A stretch of DNA of 26,593 bases from JBEAOO01 sp041164825 (GCA_041164825.1 JBEAOO010000127.1:1-26593), one strand, 5' to 3'; positions 1-7,994 are shown, counted from the stretch's first letter. Notes: a model not told the origin generated them from the letters alone. A program made the numbers and translations.

Positions 1-284
1 GCGTGGTGCTGCCGCTGCTGCGCCCGGCCATCGTCACCACGCTGGTGTTCAGCTTCACCCACGCGATGACGGCGGTGAGCGCGGTGATTTTTTTGGCCAC
101 CGCCAAATACAACCTGGCCACGGTCTACATCATCGGCCGCGTGGAGGCGGGCGAGTACCCGCTGGCCATTGCGTATTCGTCGGTGCTGATCGTGTTGATG
201 CTGAGTGTGCTGCTGCTGGTGCAGTGGGCCACCGGCGCCACCAAACTGGGCCGCCGGCCCAACGCCGTGCTGACGGGACATTGA
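1..284 (+). CDS. ABC transporter permease, C-terminal fragment (5' end outside the window)
   Basis: The last ~93 residues of a binding-protein-dependent inner-membrane permease, open at the left edge. Two hydrophobic stretches are visible: one around the VTTLVFSFTHAMTAVSAVIF region and one near the C-terminus (SSVLIVLMLSVLLLVQW). The sequence between them (TAKYNLATVYIIGRVEAGEY) resembles the FbpB/AfuB-type permeases of ferric iron, and related 2-aminoethylphosphonate, importers. The stop codon is 3 bp before the ATPase gene, so the two are one transcription unit and presumably one transporter, with any periplasmic binding protein further upstream. The substrate cannot be fixed from this fragment. 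The family assignment is good; iron versus phosphonate or another ligand is open. Confidence 0.85.
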   Translation, partial: VVLPLLRPAIVTTLVFSFTHAMTAVSAVIFLATAKYNLATVYIIGRVEAGEYPLAIAYSSVLIVLMLSVLLLVQWATGATKLGRRPNAVLTGH

Positions 285-287
285 GAC

Positions 288-1364
288 ATGGACAAGAACC
301 TTTCTTCCTCCGCCAGTGGCGGCGTGGTGTTCGAGCGGGTCAGCAAACGCTACGGCAGCTTCACCGCCGTCAACGAGGTGTCGTTCCACATCGCCCCGGG
401 TGAACTTGTCACCCTGCTCGGCCCCTCGGGCTGCGGCAAAACCAGCACGCTGCGCATGGTGGCGGGGCTGGAGCCGGTGTCGGATGGCCGCGTCGTGATT
501 GGCGGTCGTGACGTGACCCACCGCTCGGCGCACGAGCGTGATGTGAGCATGGTGTTCCAGTCGTACGCGCTGTTTCCGCACCTCAATGTGCTCGACAACG
601 TCTGCTACGGCCCGCTCTCCATGAACCCTGACCGCGAGCGTGCCCGCACGCTGGCGCGCGCCAAGCTGCAGATGCTGGGCTTGTCGGCGCTGGAGTCGCG
701 GCTGCCCTCGGAGTTGTCGGGCGGCCAGCAGCAGCGGGTGGCGGTGGCGCGCTCGCTGGTGCTGGAGCCGGCGGTGCTGTTGTTTGACGAACCGCTGTCC
801 AACCTCGACGCCAAGTTGCGCCGCCGCGTGCGCCAGGAGATCCGCGACCTGCAGCAGGAGCTGTCGCTGACCGTGCTGTACGTGACCCACGATCAGGAAG
901 AAGCGCTGGCCGTGTCGGACCGCATCATCGTGATGGACCAGGGCCGCATCGCCCAGCAAGGCGCGCCGCGTGACTTGTACGAGCGCCCGGCCAGCCGCTT
1001 TTTGGCCGATTTCATTGGCGACGCCAATCTGGTGGATGGCGACTTGCAGCGCGACGCCGGCGGCGGTCAGGCCTTGTTCACGGCCGGTGGCGTGAGCGCG
1101 CCGGTGCAGGCCGAGGGTGTGCCCAGTGGCCCGGCCACCTTGGCGCTGCGCCCGCAACGCCTGCGCGTGTGCGCGGCCGGGCAGGGCGTGTTGCCCGCCA
1201 CCAACCGGCGTGCGGCCTACCTGGGCAGCCGCTTTGAGCTGACGGTGGACAGCGCCTGGGGAGAGCTGCTGGTGTTTGATGGCGACGTGCACTGCGAGCA
1301 CCCGCCGGGCCAGTTGCTGGGCCTGGACTTTGCGCCGGGCGATGCGGTGGTGCTGCCGCGCTGA
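288..1364 (+). CDS. ABC importer ATP-binding protein (FbpC/PotA-like)
   Basis: Cytoplasmic ATPase of 358 residues that powers the permease encoded just upstream. Seen in the sequence: Walker A GPSGCGKT (residues 45-52), Q-loop region VFQSYALFPH (~89-98), ABC signature LSGGQQQR (143-150), Walker B LLFDEP (164-169), D-loop SNLD and an H-loop in YVTHDQEEAL. The ~120 residues after the nucleotide-binding domain form a TOBE-like C-terminal domain, as expected for this importer class. The motif set and length fit the ferric iron, spermidine/putrescine and phosphonate group, and the neighbouring permease favours the iron/phosphonate branch. It starts 3 bp after the permease stop, implying translational coupling. 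All catalytic motifs are intact. Confidence 0.93.
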   Translation: MDKNLSSSASGGVVFERVSKRYGSFTAVNEVSFHIAPGELVTLLGPSGCGKTSTLRMVAGLEPVSDGRVVIGGRDVTHRSAHERDVSMVFQSYALFPHLNVLDNVCYGPLSMNPDRERARTLARAKLQMLGLSALESRLPSELSGGQQQRVAVARSLVLEPAVLLFDEPLSNLDAKLRRRVRQEIRDLQQELSLTVLYVTHDQEEALAVSDRIIVMDQGRIAQQGAPRDLYERPASRFLADFIGDANLVDGDLQRDAGGGQALFTAGGVSAPVQAEGVPSGPATLALRPQRLRVCAAGQGVLPATNRRAAYLGSRFELTVDSAWGELLVFDGDVHCEHPPGQLLGLDFAPGDAVVLPR

Positions 1365-1494
1365 GCGGCCGAGCCGCAGACCGGGCGTGGGGCGGCTGCG
1401 GGCTGGGTAACGCCGACGCGCCATCCGCACGGCGTTCGGCGGGCCAACAGGCGCTTCGCGTGGGCAATCCCGCACGTTCTGCGCTGCCGTGAAT

Positions 1495-1522
1495 TCAAGT
1501 TCCGTCTGGTTGGGGCCGAAAA
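1495..1522 (+). promoter_or_regulatory. Candidate sigma-28 (FliA) promoter for the c-di-GMP genes
   Basis: TCAAGTTC at 1495-1502 and GCCGAAAA at 1515-1522, separated by 12 bp, closely match the flagellar sigma-28 pattern (TCAAGTTT/TAAAGTTT, spacer about 11, GCCGATAA). The spacer is 1 bp longer than the enteric norm. The predicted start near 1530 leaves a leader of about 35 nt before the ATG at 1565. The 200-bp gap also holds an imperfect hairpin with 7-bp arms at 1409-1415 and 1430-1436, which could close the upstream transporter transcript. The assignment rests on motif likeness alone. Confidence 0.45.
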
Positions 1523-1564
1523 GGGTGTCAATGCCCTGAAGCGCCCTGCCGCCGGAACTGCTGA

Positions 1565-2824
1565 ATGAAGCCCACCCCTGCCGCCCAGACCCTGATCGCC
1601 ATCGACGACTTGCGCGTGGGTGTGTTCGTGCACCTGGACATGGGCTGGATGTCGCACCCGTTCCCGCTCAGCAGCTTCAAGATCAGCAGCGCCGATCAGA
1701 TCGTCACCCTGCGCTCGCTCGGCACGCAGCACCTGCGCTGGAGCCCGGAGCTCAGCGATGAGCCCGATGCCGAGCCGCCGCCCGTGCCGGCCGCCCCCGC
1801 GCCACTGAGCGCCGAGGCACAGGCCCTGGCCGCCCACCGCGCCGCTTTGGCCGCGCAACAAGACAGCCTGCAGCGCTGCGAGCGGCAATTCTCGGAAGCC
1901 ACGTCCGCCTACCAAGGCATCGGCGACCGCGTGCGCCTCGACCCGGTGCTGGCCGGTGAACAAGCGCTGGCGCTGAGTGATGCGCTGCTGGGCAAGATGG
2001 CGCAGGAAGAAGAACTCTGCATCCGCCTGCTCAACGAAGGGGCGGGCGACAAGGGCTCGGCCCATGCCGTCAACGTCACCATCATCAGCTTGTTGATGGG
2101 CCGCGCCTTTGGCCTGCAAGAGGACGACATGCGCGACCTCGGCGTGGGCGCGCTGATGCACGACGTGGGCAAACACGGCATGGCTGCGTCCGACCAGCAC
2201 CGCGACGAGGTCAACCCCCACCACGACCCGCGCGCCTACGAAGAACACGTGGCGCGTGGCGTGTCGCAAGGCCGGCACATGGGCCTGTCGGCCGCGGCGC
2301 TGCTGGTGATTGCGCAGCACCACGAGATGGCCGATGGCTCGGGCTTTCCGCTGCGCCTGGGCAGTGACCGCATGAGCGCCTTGGCGCGCATCGTGGCGCT
2401 GGTCAACCGCTACGACAACCTCTGCAACCCGTCCGTGCCCTCGCGTGCGCTGACGCCGCATGAGGCGGTGTCGATGCTGTTTGCCACCGGCAGCCAGAAG
2501 TTTGATCCGCCCATCCTCAACGCCTTCATCAAGATGATGGGGGTGTACCCCGCCGGCTCGGTGGTGCAGCTCACCGACGACCGCTACGGCATGGTGGTGG
2601 CCGCCAACTCGTCGCGCCCGCTCAAACCCCGTGTGCTGCTGCACACCAGTGGTGTGCCGCGCGACGAAGCCTTGGTGCTCGACCTGGAGACGGTGCCCGG
2701 CCTGGGCATCCGTCGCAGCTTGAAGCCCAGCGCCTTGCCCGTGGCCACGCTGGAGTACCTGCAACCGCGGCGCTCGCTGGCCTCCTTTTTCGAGCGGGCG
2801 CGCCCGCTGGTGGCCACTGCATGA
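1565..2824 (+). CDS. DUF3391 / HD-GYP c-di-GMP phosphodiesterase
   Basis: A 419-residue cytoplasmic protein predicted to hydrolyse cyclic di-GMP. The N-terminal ~70 residues match DUF3391 (DLRVGVFVHLDMGWMSHPF, then SFKI), a domain usually paired with HD-GYP. An Ala/Pro-rich linker and a helical stretch follow (~70-140). The HD-GYP core carries H199-D200 in HDVGKHG and the second signature at 252-262 as HHEMADGSGFP, so the canonical GYP is GFP. The metal-site His and Asp residues are present, which favours activity. The ATG at 1565 has only a weak GGA-type ribosome site about 8 bp upstream. The gene overlaps the next one by 4 bp (ATGA), coupling it to a GGDEF-EAL enzyme. It sits behind a sigma-28-like promoter, which suggests a link to motility. 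Confidence 0.9.
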   Translation: MKPTPAAQTLIAIDDLRVGVFVHLDMGWMSHPFPLSSFKISSADQIVTLRSLGTQHLRWSPELSDEPDAEPPPVPAAPAPLSAEAQALAAHRAALAAQQDSLQRCERQFSEATSAYQGIGDRVRLDPVLAGEQALALSDALLGKMAQEEELCIRLLNEGAGDKGSAHAVNVTIISLLMGRAFGLQEDDMRDLGVGALMHDVGKHGMAASDQHRDEVNPHHDPRAYEEHVARGVSQGRHMGLSAAALLVIAQHHEMADGSGFPLRLGSDRMSALARIVALVNRYDNLCNPSVPSRALTPHEAVSMLFATGSQKFDPPILNAFIKMMGVYPAGSVVQLTDDRYGMVVAANSSRPLKPRVLLHTSGVPRDEALVLDLETVPGLGIRRSLKPSALPVATLEYLQPRRSLASFFERARPLVATA

Positions 2825-4896
2825 AACCGCTGAACCCACCCGGCGGCACCTCGCCCGCGCTGGTGGGTGTGGCCCTGCCCGAGGTGCTGGACGGCATCAG
2901 CACCGCGCTCTGCCTGGTGCACCCGGTGCACCTGATGGTGGTGGCGGCCAACGGTGCTGCGCTGGCGTTGCTGGGCCGCAATGAGCGCGATTGCCTGGGC
3001 CTGCGCATCACCGAGCTCTGCACCACGCCGCACGACCTCGCCTTTTGGCACGAGGTCAGCCTGGGCATGGACGACCGCATCACCGCCGACACCCTGCTGC
3101 CGCAACCCGGCGGCGCCGCGCCCGTGCCCGTCACGCTGCGCGTGTGGCCGCTGCCCGCGCAAGGCCTGCTGGCGGTGGAGTGGGTGGATTGCCGCGCCTT
3201 GCGCCGCGTCGAGCGCGCGCTCGACGAGCAAGTGGCCGAGCTGCAAGCCACGCTCGAATCCACCGCCGATGGCATTTTGGTGACCGACTTGCACGGCCAC
3301 ATTCGCAACTTCAACCGCCGCTTTGCCGAGATGTGGCGCCTGCCGCCCGAGCTCTCCGGCCAGCGCGACGACGACGCCGTGCGCGCCTGGCTGCGCGCCC
3401 AGGTGGCCGACGCCGACGCGCACGACCGCCGGCTGGCGCTGCTCGACGGCGCGCCGCTGGTGAAGTGCAGCGACACCGTGGCGCTGCGCGATGGCCGCGT
3501 GTTCGAGTGCGTGACGCTGCCGCAAAGCAGCCACGGCCTGCCCGTGGGCCGCGTGGCCTCGTTTCGCGACATCAGCGAGCGGCTCGAAGCCTCGCGCCGC
3601 ATCGACACCCTGGCGCTCACCGATGCCCTCACCGCCTTGCCCAACCGCCAAGCGCTGGCGCACCGGGTGGATTTTTTGCTGGCCCTGGCCGCGCGCGAGG
3701 GCGATCCCTTTGCGCTGATGTTCCTCAACATCGACCACTTCAAGCACATCAACGACACGCTCGGCCACGCCTTTGGCGACCGCGTGCTGCGCGAAGTGGC
3801 CGAGCGTTTGAAGGGCAGTTTGCGCCAGGTCGACACCGTGGCGCGCTTGGGCGGCGATGAGTTTGTGGTGCTCGTGCACCAGGCCGACCACGCGGGTGCC
3901 GAGGCCTCGGCCCGGCGCCTGCTCGACGCCATGCAAGCACCGTTTTTGCACGGTGGCCTGAGCTTCACCGTCACCTGCAGCATTGGCATTGCGCTGCACC
4001 CGCTCGATGGCCACACGCTCGATGAATTGTTGACCCGCGCCGACGCCGCCATGAGCAGCGTCAAAGAGGCCGGGCGCGCGAGCTTCCGGTTTCACCAAGC
4101 GCGCTTTGACGCCGAAGCGGTGGACGGCCGCTCGCGCTTGCGCCTGGACCACGCCATGCGCCTGGCCCTGCCCGCCCACCACTTTCAACTGCACTACCAG
4201 CCGCAGGTCGACATGCGGACGGGGGCGGTGGGGAGCGTGGAGGCGCTGATCCGTTGGCACGACCCGGTGCTGGGTGATGTGTCGCCGGGCGAGTTCATTC
4301 CGGTGGCCGAAGAGAGCGGCTTCATCGTGGCCATTGGCGCCTGGGTGCTGCGCGAGGCGGTGCGCCAAGCGGCCGAGTGGCAGCGCACGGGCCTGCCGCT
4401 GGTGGTCAGCGTCAACGTGTCGGCGCTGCAGTTTCAGCAAGAGGGGTTTGTCGACAGCGTGGCCACGGCCCTGCGCCAAGCCGAGCTCGCGCCCGAGTGG
4501 CTGGAACTGGAGCTCACCGAGAGCATCTTGGTGCAAGACGTGAACCAGGCCCTGCAACGCCTGAACATGCTCGCGCGTTTGGGTGTGAAACTTGCCATCG
4601 ACGACTTTGGCACCGGCTACTCCAGCCTCGCTTACCTCAAGCGTTTCCCCATCGACCGGCTCAAGATCGACCGCAGTTTTGTCAACGGACTGCCCACCGA
4701 CGAGAGCGATGTGGGCATCGCCAGCGCCATCGTCAACATGGCCCGCGCGCTGCGCCTGGAGGTGGTGGCCGAGGGGGTGGAGACCGCCGCGCAAGCACAG
4801 TTCCTGCGCGAGGCCGGCTGCGACCAGTACCAAGGCTTTTTGTACTCGCGCGCCTTGCCGGCGGCGGAGCTGCGGGCGCGCTTGTCGGCCCCCTGA
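2821..4896 (+). CDS. PAS-GGDEF-EAL cyclic-di-GMP bifunctional enzyme
   Basis: A 691-residue protein with no obvious membrane segment. The first ~110 residues look like a divergent PAS fold. A clear PAS domain spans ~135-255 (ESTADGILVTDLHGHIRNFN). The diguanylate cyclase domain has an intact GGDEF motif at 344-348, preceded by RQVD at 335-338, which is the correct position for an inhibitory I-site. The phosphodiesterase domain has E474-A475-L476, SVNVSALQF, ELTES, D594-D595 in DDFGTGYSS, LKIDRSF and AEGVET, all expected for a catalytically competent EAL domain. Both activities therefore look possible, with PAS input deciding the balance. Translation probably couples to the upstream HD-GYP gene through the ATGA overlap, placing two phosphodiesterase domains and one cyclase domain in one operon. 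Confidence 0.95.
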   Translation: MKPLNPPGGTSPALVGVALPEVLDGISTALCLVHPVHLMVVAANGAALALLGRNERDCLGLRITELCTTPHDLAFWHEVSLGMDDRITADTLLPQPGGAAPVPVTLRVWPLPAQGLLAVEWVDCRALRRVERALDEQVAELQATLESTADGILVTDLHGHIRNFNRRFAEMWRLPPELSGQRDDDAVRAWLRAQVADADAHDRRLALLDGAPLVKCSDTVALRDGRVFECVTLPQSSHGLPVGRVASFRDISERLEASRRIDTLALTDALTALPNRQALAHRVDFLLALAAREGDPFALMFLNIDHFKHINDTLGHAFGDRVLREVAERLKGSLRQVDTVARLGGDEFVVLVHQADHAGAEASARRLLDAMQAPFLHGGLSFTVTCSIGIALHPLDGHTLDELLTRADAAMSSVKEAGRASFRFHQARFDAEAVDGRSRLRLDHAMRLALPAHHFQLHYQPQVDMRTGAVGSVEALIRWHDPVLGDVSPGEFIPVAEESGFIVAIGAWVLREAVRQAAEWQRTGLPLVVSVNVSALQFQQEGFVDSVATALRQAELAPEWLELELTESILVQDVNQALQRLNMLARLGVKLAIDDFGTGYSSLAYLKRFPIDRLKIDRSFVNGLPTDESDVGIASAIVNMARALRLEVVAEGVETAAQAQFLREAGCDQYQGFLYSRALPAAELRARLSAP

Positions 4897-4960
4897 GGCG
4901 GGCTGAGCGCGCTGCAGCCAGCGCACAATCATGGCTTCACTGCACGGGGAGCCGAGCGCC

Positions 4961-5284
4961 ATGATCTACAAATTCAAATCCAACGCCGCGGGCGACGTCA
5001 TCATGCTGGGCGCGCACGGCGACGCCTTGCTCAAACTGCTGGGCAAAGACGTGAGCGCCAGCGGCATCATCGAGCCCGCTCAGATGCCCGCCGCCATCGC
5101 CGCGCTGGAGCAGGCGGTGCACGCTGACGAGGCCGAGCGCGCCCGCGCCGAAGCCGAGGCCCAAGCCGAAGGCCACACCCTGCCGCCGCGCCAAGAAGTG
5201 AGCCTGCGCCAACGCGTGTGGCCGCTGGTGGAGATGATGAAGCGCGCTGGCGCCGAAGACCAGGCCATCGTCTGGGGAGTCTGA
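4961..5284 (+). CDS. DUF1840 domain-containing protein
   Basis: A small protein of 107 residues beginning MIYKFKSNAAGDVIMLG, the hallmark of DUF1840, a family of unknown function common in Burkholderiales. I chose the ATG at 4961 rather than the in-frame ATG at 4931 because family members begin at MIYKF and because GGGGAG at 4946-4951 is a well-placed ribosome site. The C-terminal half is rich in Ala and Glu and probably helical. CACAAT at 4924-4929 could be a weak -10 box giving a short leader. It lies 65 bp after the GGDEF-EAL gene and 4 bp before the phosphatase gene, so it probably shares a transcript with the latter. No catalytic motif is visible. Confidence 0.85.
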   Translation: MIYKFKSNAAGDVIMLGAHGDALLKLLGKDVSASGIIEPAQMPAAIAALEQAVHADEAERARAEAEAQAEGHTLPPRQEVSLRQRVWPLVEMMKRAGAEDQAIVWGV

Positions 5285-5288
5285 GCCG

Positions 5289-5957
5289 ATGCCCGACCGC
5301 GTCACCCGCGTCATCGCCATCCGCCACGGCGAGACCGCCTGGAATGTGGACACCCGCTTGCAGGGCCAGCTCGACATCCCGCTCAACGACACCGGCCGCT
5401 GGCAAGCGCAGCGCCTGGCCGAGGCGCTGGCCCACGAACCGCTGGCGGCCATCTACAGCAGCGACCTGAGCCGCGCCTGGGCCACCGCCGAGGCGCTGTC
5501 GATCACCACGGGGCTCACGGTGCGTGCCGACGAGCGGCTGCGTGAGCGCTGCTTTGGCGCGTTCCAGGGCCAGACCTGGGCCGACATTGAAACCCAGTGG
5601 CCCGAATCGTCACAACGCTGGCGCCAGCGCGACCTCACGTTTGCGCCGCCCGGCGGCGAGAATCTGCCCGATTTCAGTGCCCGCGTGGTGAGCGCCGCCG
5701 CCGCCTTGGCCGCCGCTCACCCGGGCGAAACGATTGCGCTGGTGGCGCACGGTGGGGTGATGGATTGCCTCTACCGCGCGGCCACGCGCATCGACATGTC
5801 AGCGCCGCGCAGCTGGCAGCTGGGCAACGCCAGCATCAACCGCTTGCTCTACACCCCCGAGGGCTTCAGCCTGGTGGGCTGGAGCGACACGCATCACCTC
5901 GATGCGGTGCGCGACGAATCGGCCGACGGTGGGGCGGCTGCGGCCTTCGGCGCTTGA
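5289..5957 (+). CDS. Histidine phosphatase family protein (phosphoglycerate mutase-like)
   Basis: A 222-residue cytoplasmic member of the branch-1 histidine phosphatase family. The catalytic motif is R12-H13-G14 (IAIRHGETAWN), the second His is H154 in LVAHGGVMDC, and the supporting motifs YSSDLSRAWATAEAL and RLRERCFGAFQG are in the usual order. Members act on phosphoglycerate, cobalamin precursors or other phospho-substrates; the sequence alone does not decide which. It is co-oriented with and 4 bp from the DUF1840 gene. Downstream DNA contains no gene on this strand but holds the palindromic elements described separately, which could act as its 3' end. Confidence 0.9.
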   Translation: MPDRVTRVIAIRHGETAWNVDTRLQGQLDIPLNDTGRWQAQRLAEALAHEPLAAIYSSDLSRAWATAEALSITTGLTVRADERLRERCFGAFQGQTWADIETQWPESSQRWRQRDLTFAPPGGENLPDFSARVVSAAAALAAAHPGETIALVAHGGVMDCLYRAATRIDMSAPRSWQLGNASINRLLYTPEGFSLVGWSDTHHLDAVRDESADGGAAAAFGA

Positions 5958-5974
5958 TCTCGGTTTGAGCGAGC

Positions 5975-6074
5975 GAGGAGCGCTGTGCCGCATTCGCTTT
6001 GCTCCGTGTCCCCCGCCGGCCTGCGGCCGGCTCCTCCTTGACCTGCGCAAAGCAAATGCGGCACAGCACTCCTC
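5975..6074 (-). repeat. Palindromic element A (structured repeat, core on minus strand)
   Basis: Two 28-nt arms at 5975-6002 and 6047-6074 are inverted copies with two mismatches. On the minus strand both mismatches become G-U wobbles, so the stem is continuous in RNA read in that direction. The 44-nt loop (6003-6046), read on the minus strand, starts GCAGGTCAAGGAGGAG, continues with an inner hairpin (GCCGGCC, triloop GCA, GGCCGGC) and ends CGGGGGACACGGA. It lies between the convergent 3' ends of the histidine phosphatase gene and ruvB. A further hairpin with 7-bp arms (6087-6093 and 6103-6109) separates it from element B. Open frames crossing the region are read-through of the repeat, not genes. 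Confidence 0.75.
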
Positions 6075-6124
6075 CGAACCGGTGGTGGCACGCCACGTCG
6101 ACGCGTGCCGCGGTGTGTCTAGGC

Positions 6125-6220
6125 GCGGTGATGGGCCGGGGCGATGTGCGCAGGTAAAGGAGGAGGGCCCGCGCAGCGGGTCCGGGGAACACGGAGCACA
6201 TCGGCCCGGCCCATCGCCGC
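6125..6220 (+). repeat. Palindromic element B (structured repeat, core on plus strand)
   Basis: Arms at 6125-6149 and 6196-6220 pair over 25 bp with one G-U wobble (plus strand, U6129 with G6216) and one G-G mismatch. The arm sequence is unrelated to element A. The loop (6150-6195) has the same core as A, now on the plus strand: GCAGGTAAAGGAGGAG, an inner hairpin (GGGCCCGC at 6165-6172, triloop GCA, GCGGGTCC at 6176-6183, with one G-U pair) and GGGGAACACGGA. The shared core with different, still-paired stems is what makes A and B one family. It lies 31 bp beyond the ruvB stop codon. Confidence 0.75.
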
Positions 6221-6251
6221 CCTCGCTCCACTCTTGGAGTGCGAAGGCGTC

Positions 6252-7319
6252 TCAGCTGCCGTCGAACAGGTCTTCGCCGGTGGCCCCGGCCGGCTTGGGC
6301 GGGGTGACGCCCAGGTGCCGAAACGCCGCGAGCGTGGCGATGCGCCCGCGTGGCGTGCGCTGCAAAAAGCCCTGTTGAATCAGGTAGGGCTCGATCACGT
6401 CTTCGATCGTGTCGCGCTCTTCGCCAATGGCTGCGGCCACGTTGTCCAGCCCCACCGGGCCACCGTCAAAGCGCAAGATCACGGCTTCGAGCAGCTTGCG
6501 GTCCATCAGGTCGAAGCCCTGCGGGTCGACATCGAGCATGGCGAGTGCCTTGTCGGCCAAGGCCTTGGTGATGCGGCCGTTGCCCTTGACCTCGGCGTAG
6601 TCGCGCACGCGGCGCAGCAGGCGGTTGGCGATGCGCGGGGTGCCGCGTGAGCGGCGGGCGATCTCGAACGCCCCTTCGTCATCGGCCGGCACCTTGAGCA
6701 GTCCGGCCGAGCGGTGCACGATGCGCGACAACTCCTCGGGCGTGTAAAACTCCAGCCGCGCGACGATGCCAAAGCGGTCGCGCAGCGGGTTGGTCAACAT
6801 GCCCGCACGCGTGGTGGCGCCCACCAGCGTGAAGGGTTGCAGATCGAGCTTGATGCTGCGTGCGGCCGGGCCCTCGCCGATCATGATGTCGATCTGGTAG
6901 TCCTCCAGCGCGGGGTACAAAATTTCCTCGACCACCGGGCTCAGGCGGTGGATCTCGTCGATGAACAGCACATCGTTTTTTTCGAGGTTGGTGAGGATGG
7001 CAGCCAGGTCCTTGGGCTTCTCCAGCACCGGGCCGCTGGTTTGGCGCAGGTTCACGCCCAGCTCGTTGGCAATGATGTGGCTGAGCGTGGTTTTGCCCAG
7101 GCCCGGCGGGCCAAACAGCAGCACGTGGTCGAGCGCCTCTTCGCGCTTTTTGGCCGCGCCGATGAAGATCTCCAGCTGCTCACGCACCTTGGCCTGGCCC
7201 ACATATTCGGCCATGCCTTTGGGGCGCAATGCGCGCTCAATGGCTTCTTCTTGCGGCGAGGTGGGGGCGGCGCTGACCACGCGCCGTGCGGGCTCAAAAC
7301 TGTCGGTCTGGATGCTCAT
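6252..7319 (-). CDS. ruvB: Holliday junction branch-migration ATPase RuvB
   Basis: A 355-residue AAA+ motor that drives branch migration of Holliday junctions together with RuvA. Walker A is GPPGLGKTT at 70-78 and Walker B is VLFIDEIHR with D121-E122. The sensor and arginine-finger region follows (GATTRAGMLTNPLRDRFG), and the C-terminal winged-helix DNA-binding domain ends in QRTPRGRIAT and a short tail. Length and motif order are typical of RuvB. It lies 43 bp after ruvA on the same strand. A -10-like AATAAT lies 6 nt before the ATG, so it may also have its own promoter. ruvC is not in the window. Confidence 0.98.
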   Translation of the reverse strand: MSIQTDSFEPARRVVSAAPTSPQEEAIERALRPKGMAEYVGQAKVREQLEIFIGAAKKREEALDHVLLFGPPGLGKTTLSHIIANELGVNLRQTSGPVLEKPKDLAAILTNLEKNDVLFIDEIHRLSPVVEEILYPALEDYQIDIMIGEGPAARSIKLDLQPFTLVGATTRAGMLTNPLRDRFGIVARLEFYTPEELSRIVHRSAGLLKVPADDEGAFEIARRSRGTPRIANRLLRRVRDYAEVKGNGRITKALADKALAMLDVDPQGFDLMDRKLLEAVILRFDGGPVGLDNVAAAIGEERDTIEDVIEPYLIQQGFLQRTPRGRIATLAAFRHLGVTPPKPAGATGEDLFDGS

Positions 7320-7325
7320 GCCGCC

Positions 7326-7331
7326 ATTATT
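7326..7331 (-). promoter_or_regulatory. -10-like hexamer 6 nt before ruvB start
   Basis: On the minus strand AATAAT is followed by GGCGGC and then the ruvB ATG at 7319. The expected start of transcription would fall on or beside the start codon. No convincing -35 box is seen. Confidence 0.4.
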
Positions 7332-7362
7332 GACGGGCGGCGCCGACCCGGCTTCGGCTCAC

Positions 7363-7935
7363 TCAACGCGTCAGCGACTTCAGTGCCTGCTTGATGCCAT
7401 CGCTCACGCCCACATCTGCCGGCAGCAGCTTGAGCGCAGCGCTCGCCTCTTTGTCGCTGTAGCCCAGAGCCACCAGCGCTTGCAGGATGTCGTTCTGCGG
7501 GTCGTCCATCACCACGGCCGGGCCGCCGATGGCGGCGCCCAATTTGCCGTCGAGCTCCAGCAGCAGGCGCTCGGCGGTTTTTTTGCCAATGCCGGGCACC
7601 TTCACCAGGCGGCCCGCTTGTTTGAGGCTCACCGCCTGAGCCAGCTCAGCCACGCTCAGGCCCGAGAGGATGGACAGCGCCATGCGCGGGCCCACACCGC
7701 TGATCTTGATCAGCTGGCGGAAGGTGTTGCGCTCTTCGTGGCTGAGGAAGCCGAACAGGATGTGGGCGTCTTCGCGCACCACAAAGTGGATGAGCAGCGT
7801 GACCCGTTCGCCCAAGCCCGGCAGGTTGAAGAAGGTGCTCATCGGCACATCCACTTCATAGCCCACGCCGGCCACATCGAGGATCAATTGCGGGGGCGAT
7901 TTTTCCGCGAGCTGGCCCGTGAGACGTCCGATCAT
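7363..7935 (-). CDS. ruvA: Holliday junction DNA-binding protein RuvA
   Basis: A 190-residue protein that binds four-way junctions as a tetramer and loads RuvB. The start MIGRLTGQLAEKSPPQLILDV and the oligonucleotide-binding domain are typical. Two helix-hairpin-helix motifs follow (ISGVGPRMALSILSGL and VPGIGKKTAERLLLEL), then a flexible linker and the C-terminal RuvB-contacting domain (ALVALGYSDKEASAALK). Length matches the family. It is the promoter-proximal gene of the ruvAB unit. GATAAT stands 6 nt before the ATG with no ribosome-binding site between, which fits a leaderless message. Confidence 0.98.
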   Translation of the reverse strand: MIGRLTGQLAEKSPPQLILDVAGVGYEVDVPMSTFFNLPGLGERVTLLIHFVVREDAHILFGFLSHEERNTFRQLIKISGVGPRMALSILSGLSVAELAQAVSLKQAGRLVKVPGIGKKTAERLLLELDGKLGAAIGGPAVVMDDPQNDILQALVALGYSDKEASAALKLLPADVGVSDGIKQALKSLTR

Positions 7936-7941
7936 GGCGCC

Positions 7942-7947
7942 ATTATC
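7942..7947 (-). promoter_or_regulatory. -10-like hexamer 6 nt before ruvA start
   Basis: GATAAT on the minus strand, spacer GGCGCC, then ATG at 7935. The spacer has no Shine-Dalgarno sequence. This is one of the cleanest examples of the leaderless-style layout in the window. Confidence 0.5.
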
Positions 7948-7994
7948 CGGGGCGTTTCAGTCGGGCCGGCGCGGGCCAGTCACCATGCAGCCGA

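Noticed and set aside
2318..2350. GFP in place of GYP as evidence of an inactive HD-GYP domain
   Set aside because: Tyr to Phe is mild, and the metal-site His and Asp residues are all present, so loss of activity cannot be argued from it.
2584..4962. A 792-codon open frame antisense to the GGDEF-EAL gene
   Set aside because: His/Gln/Arg/Ala-rich translation with no domain, lying exactly opposite a gene with intact catalytic motifs; a GC-driven shadow frame.
5866..6378. Overlapping short frames on both strands across the palindromic elements
   Set aside because: Their translations simply read the repeat arms and the core (for example QVKEE) in several frames; no consistent start, ribosome site or domain.
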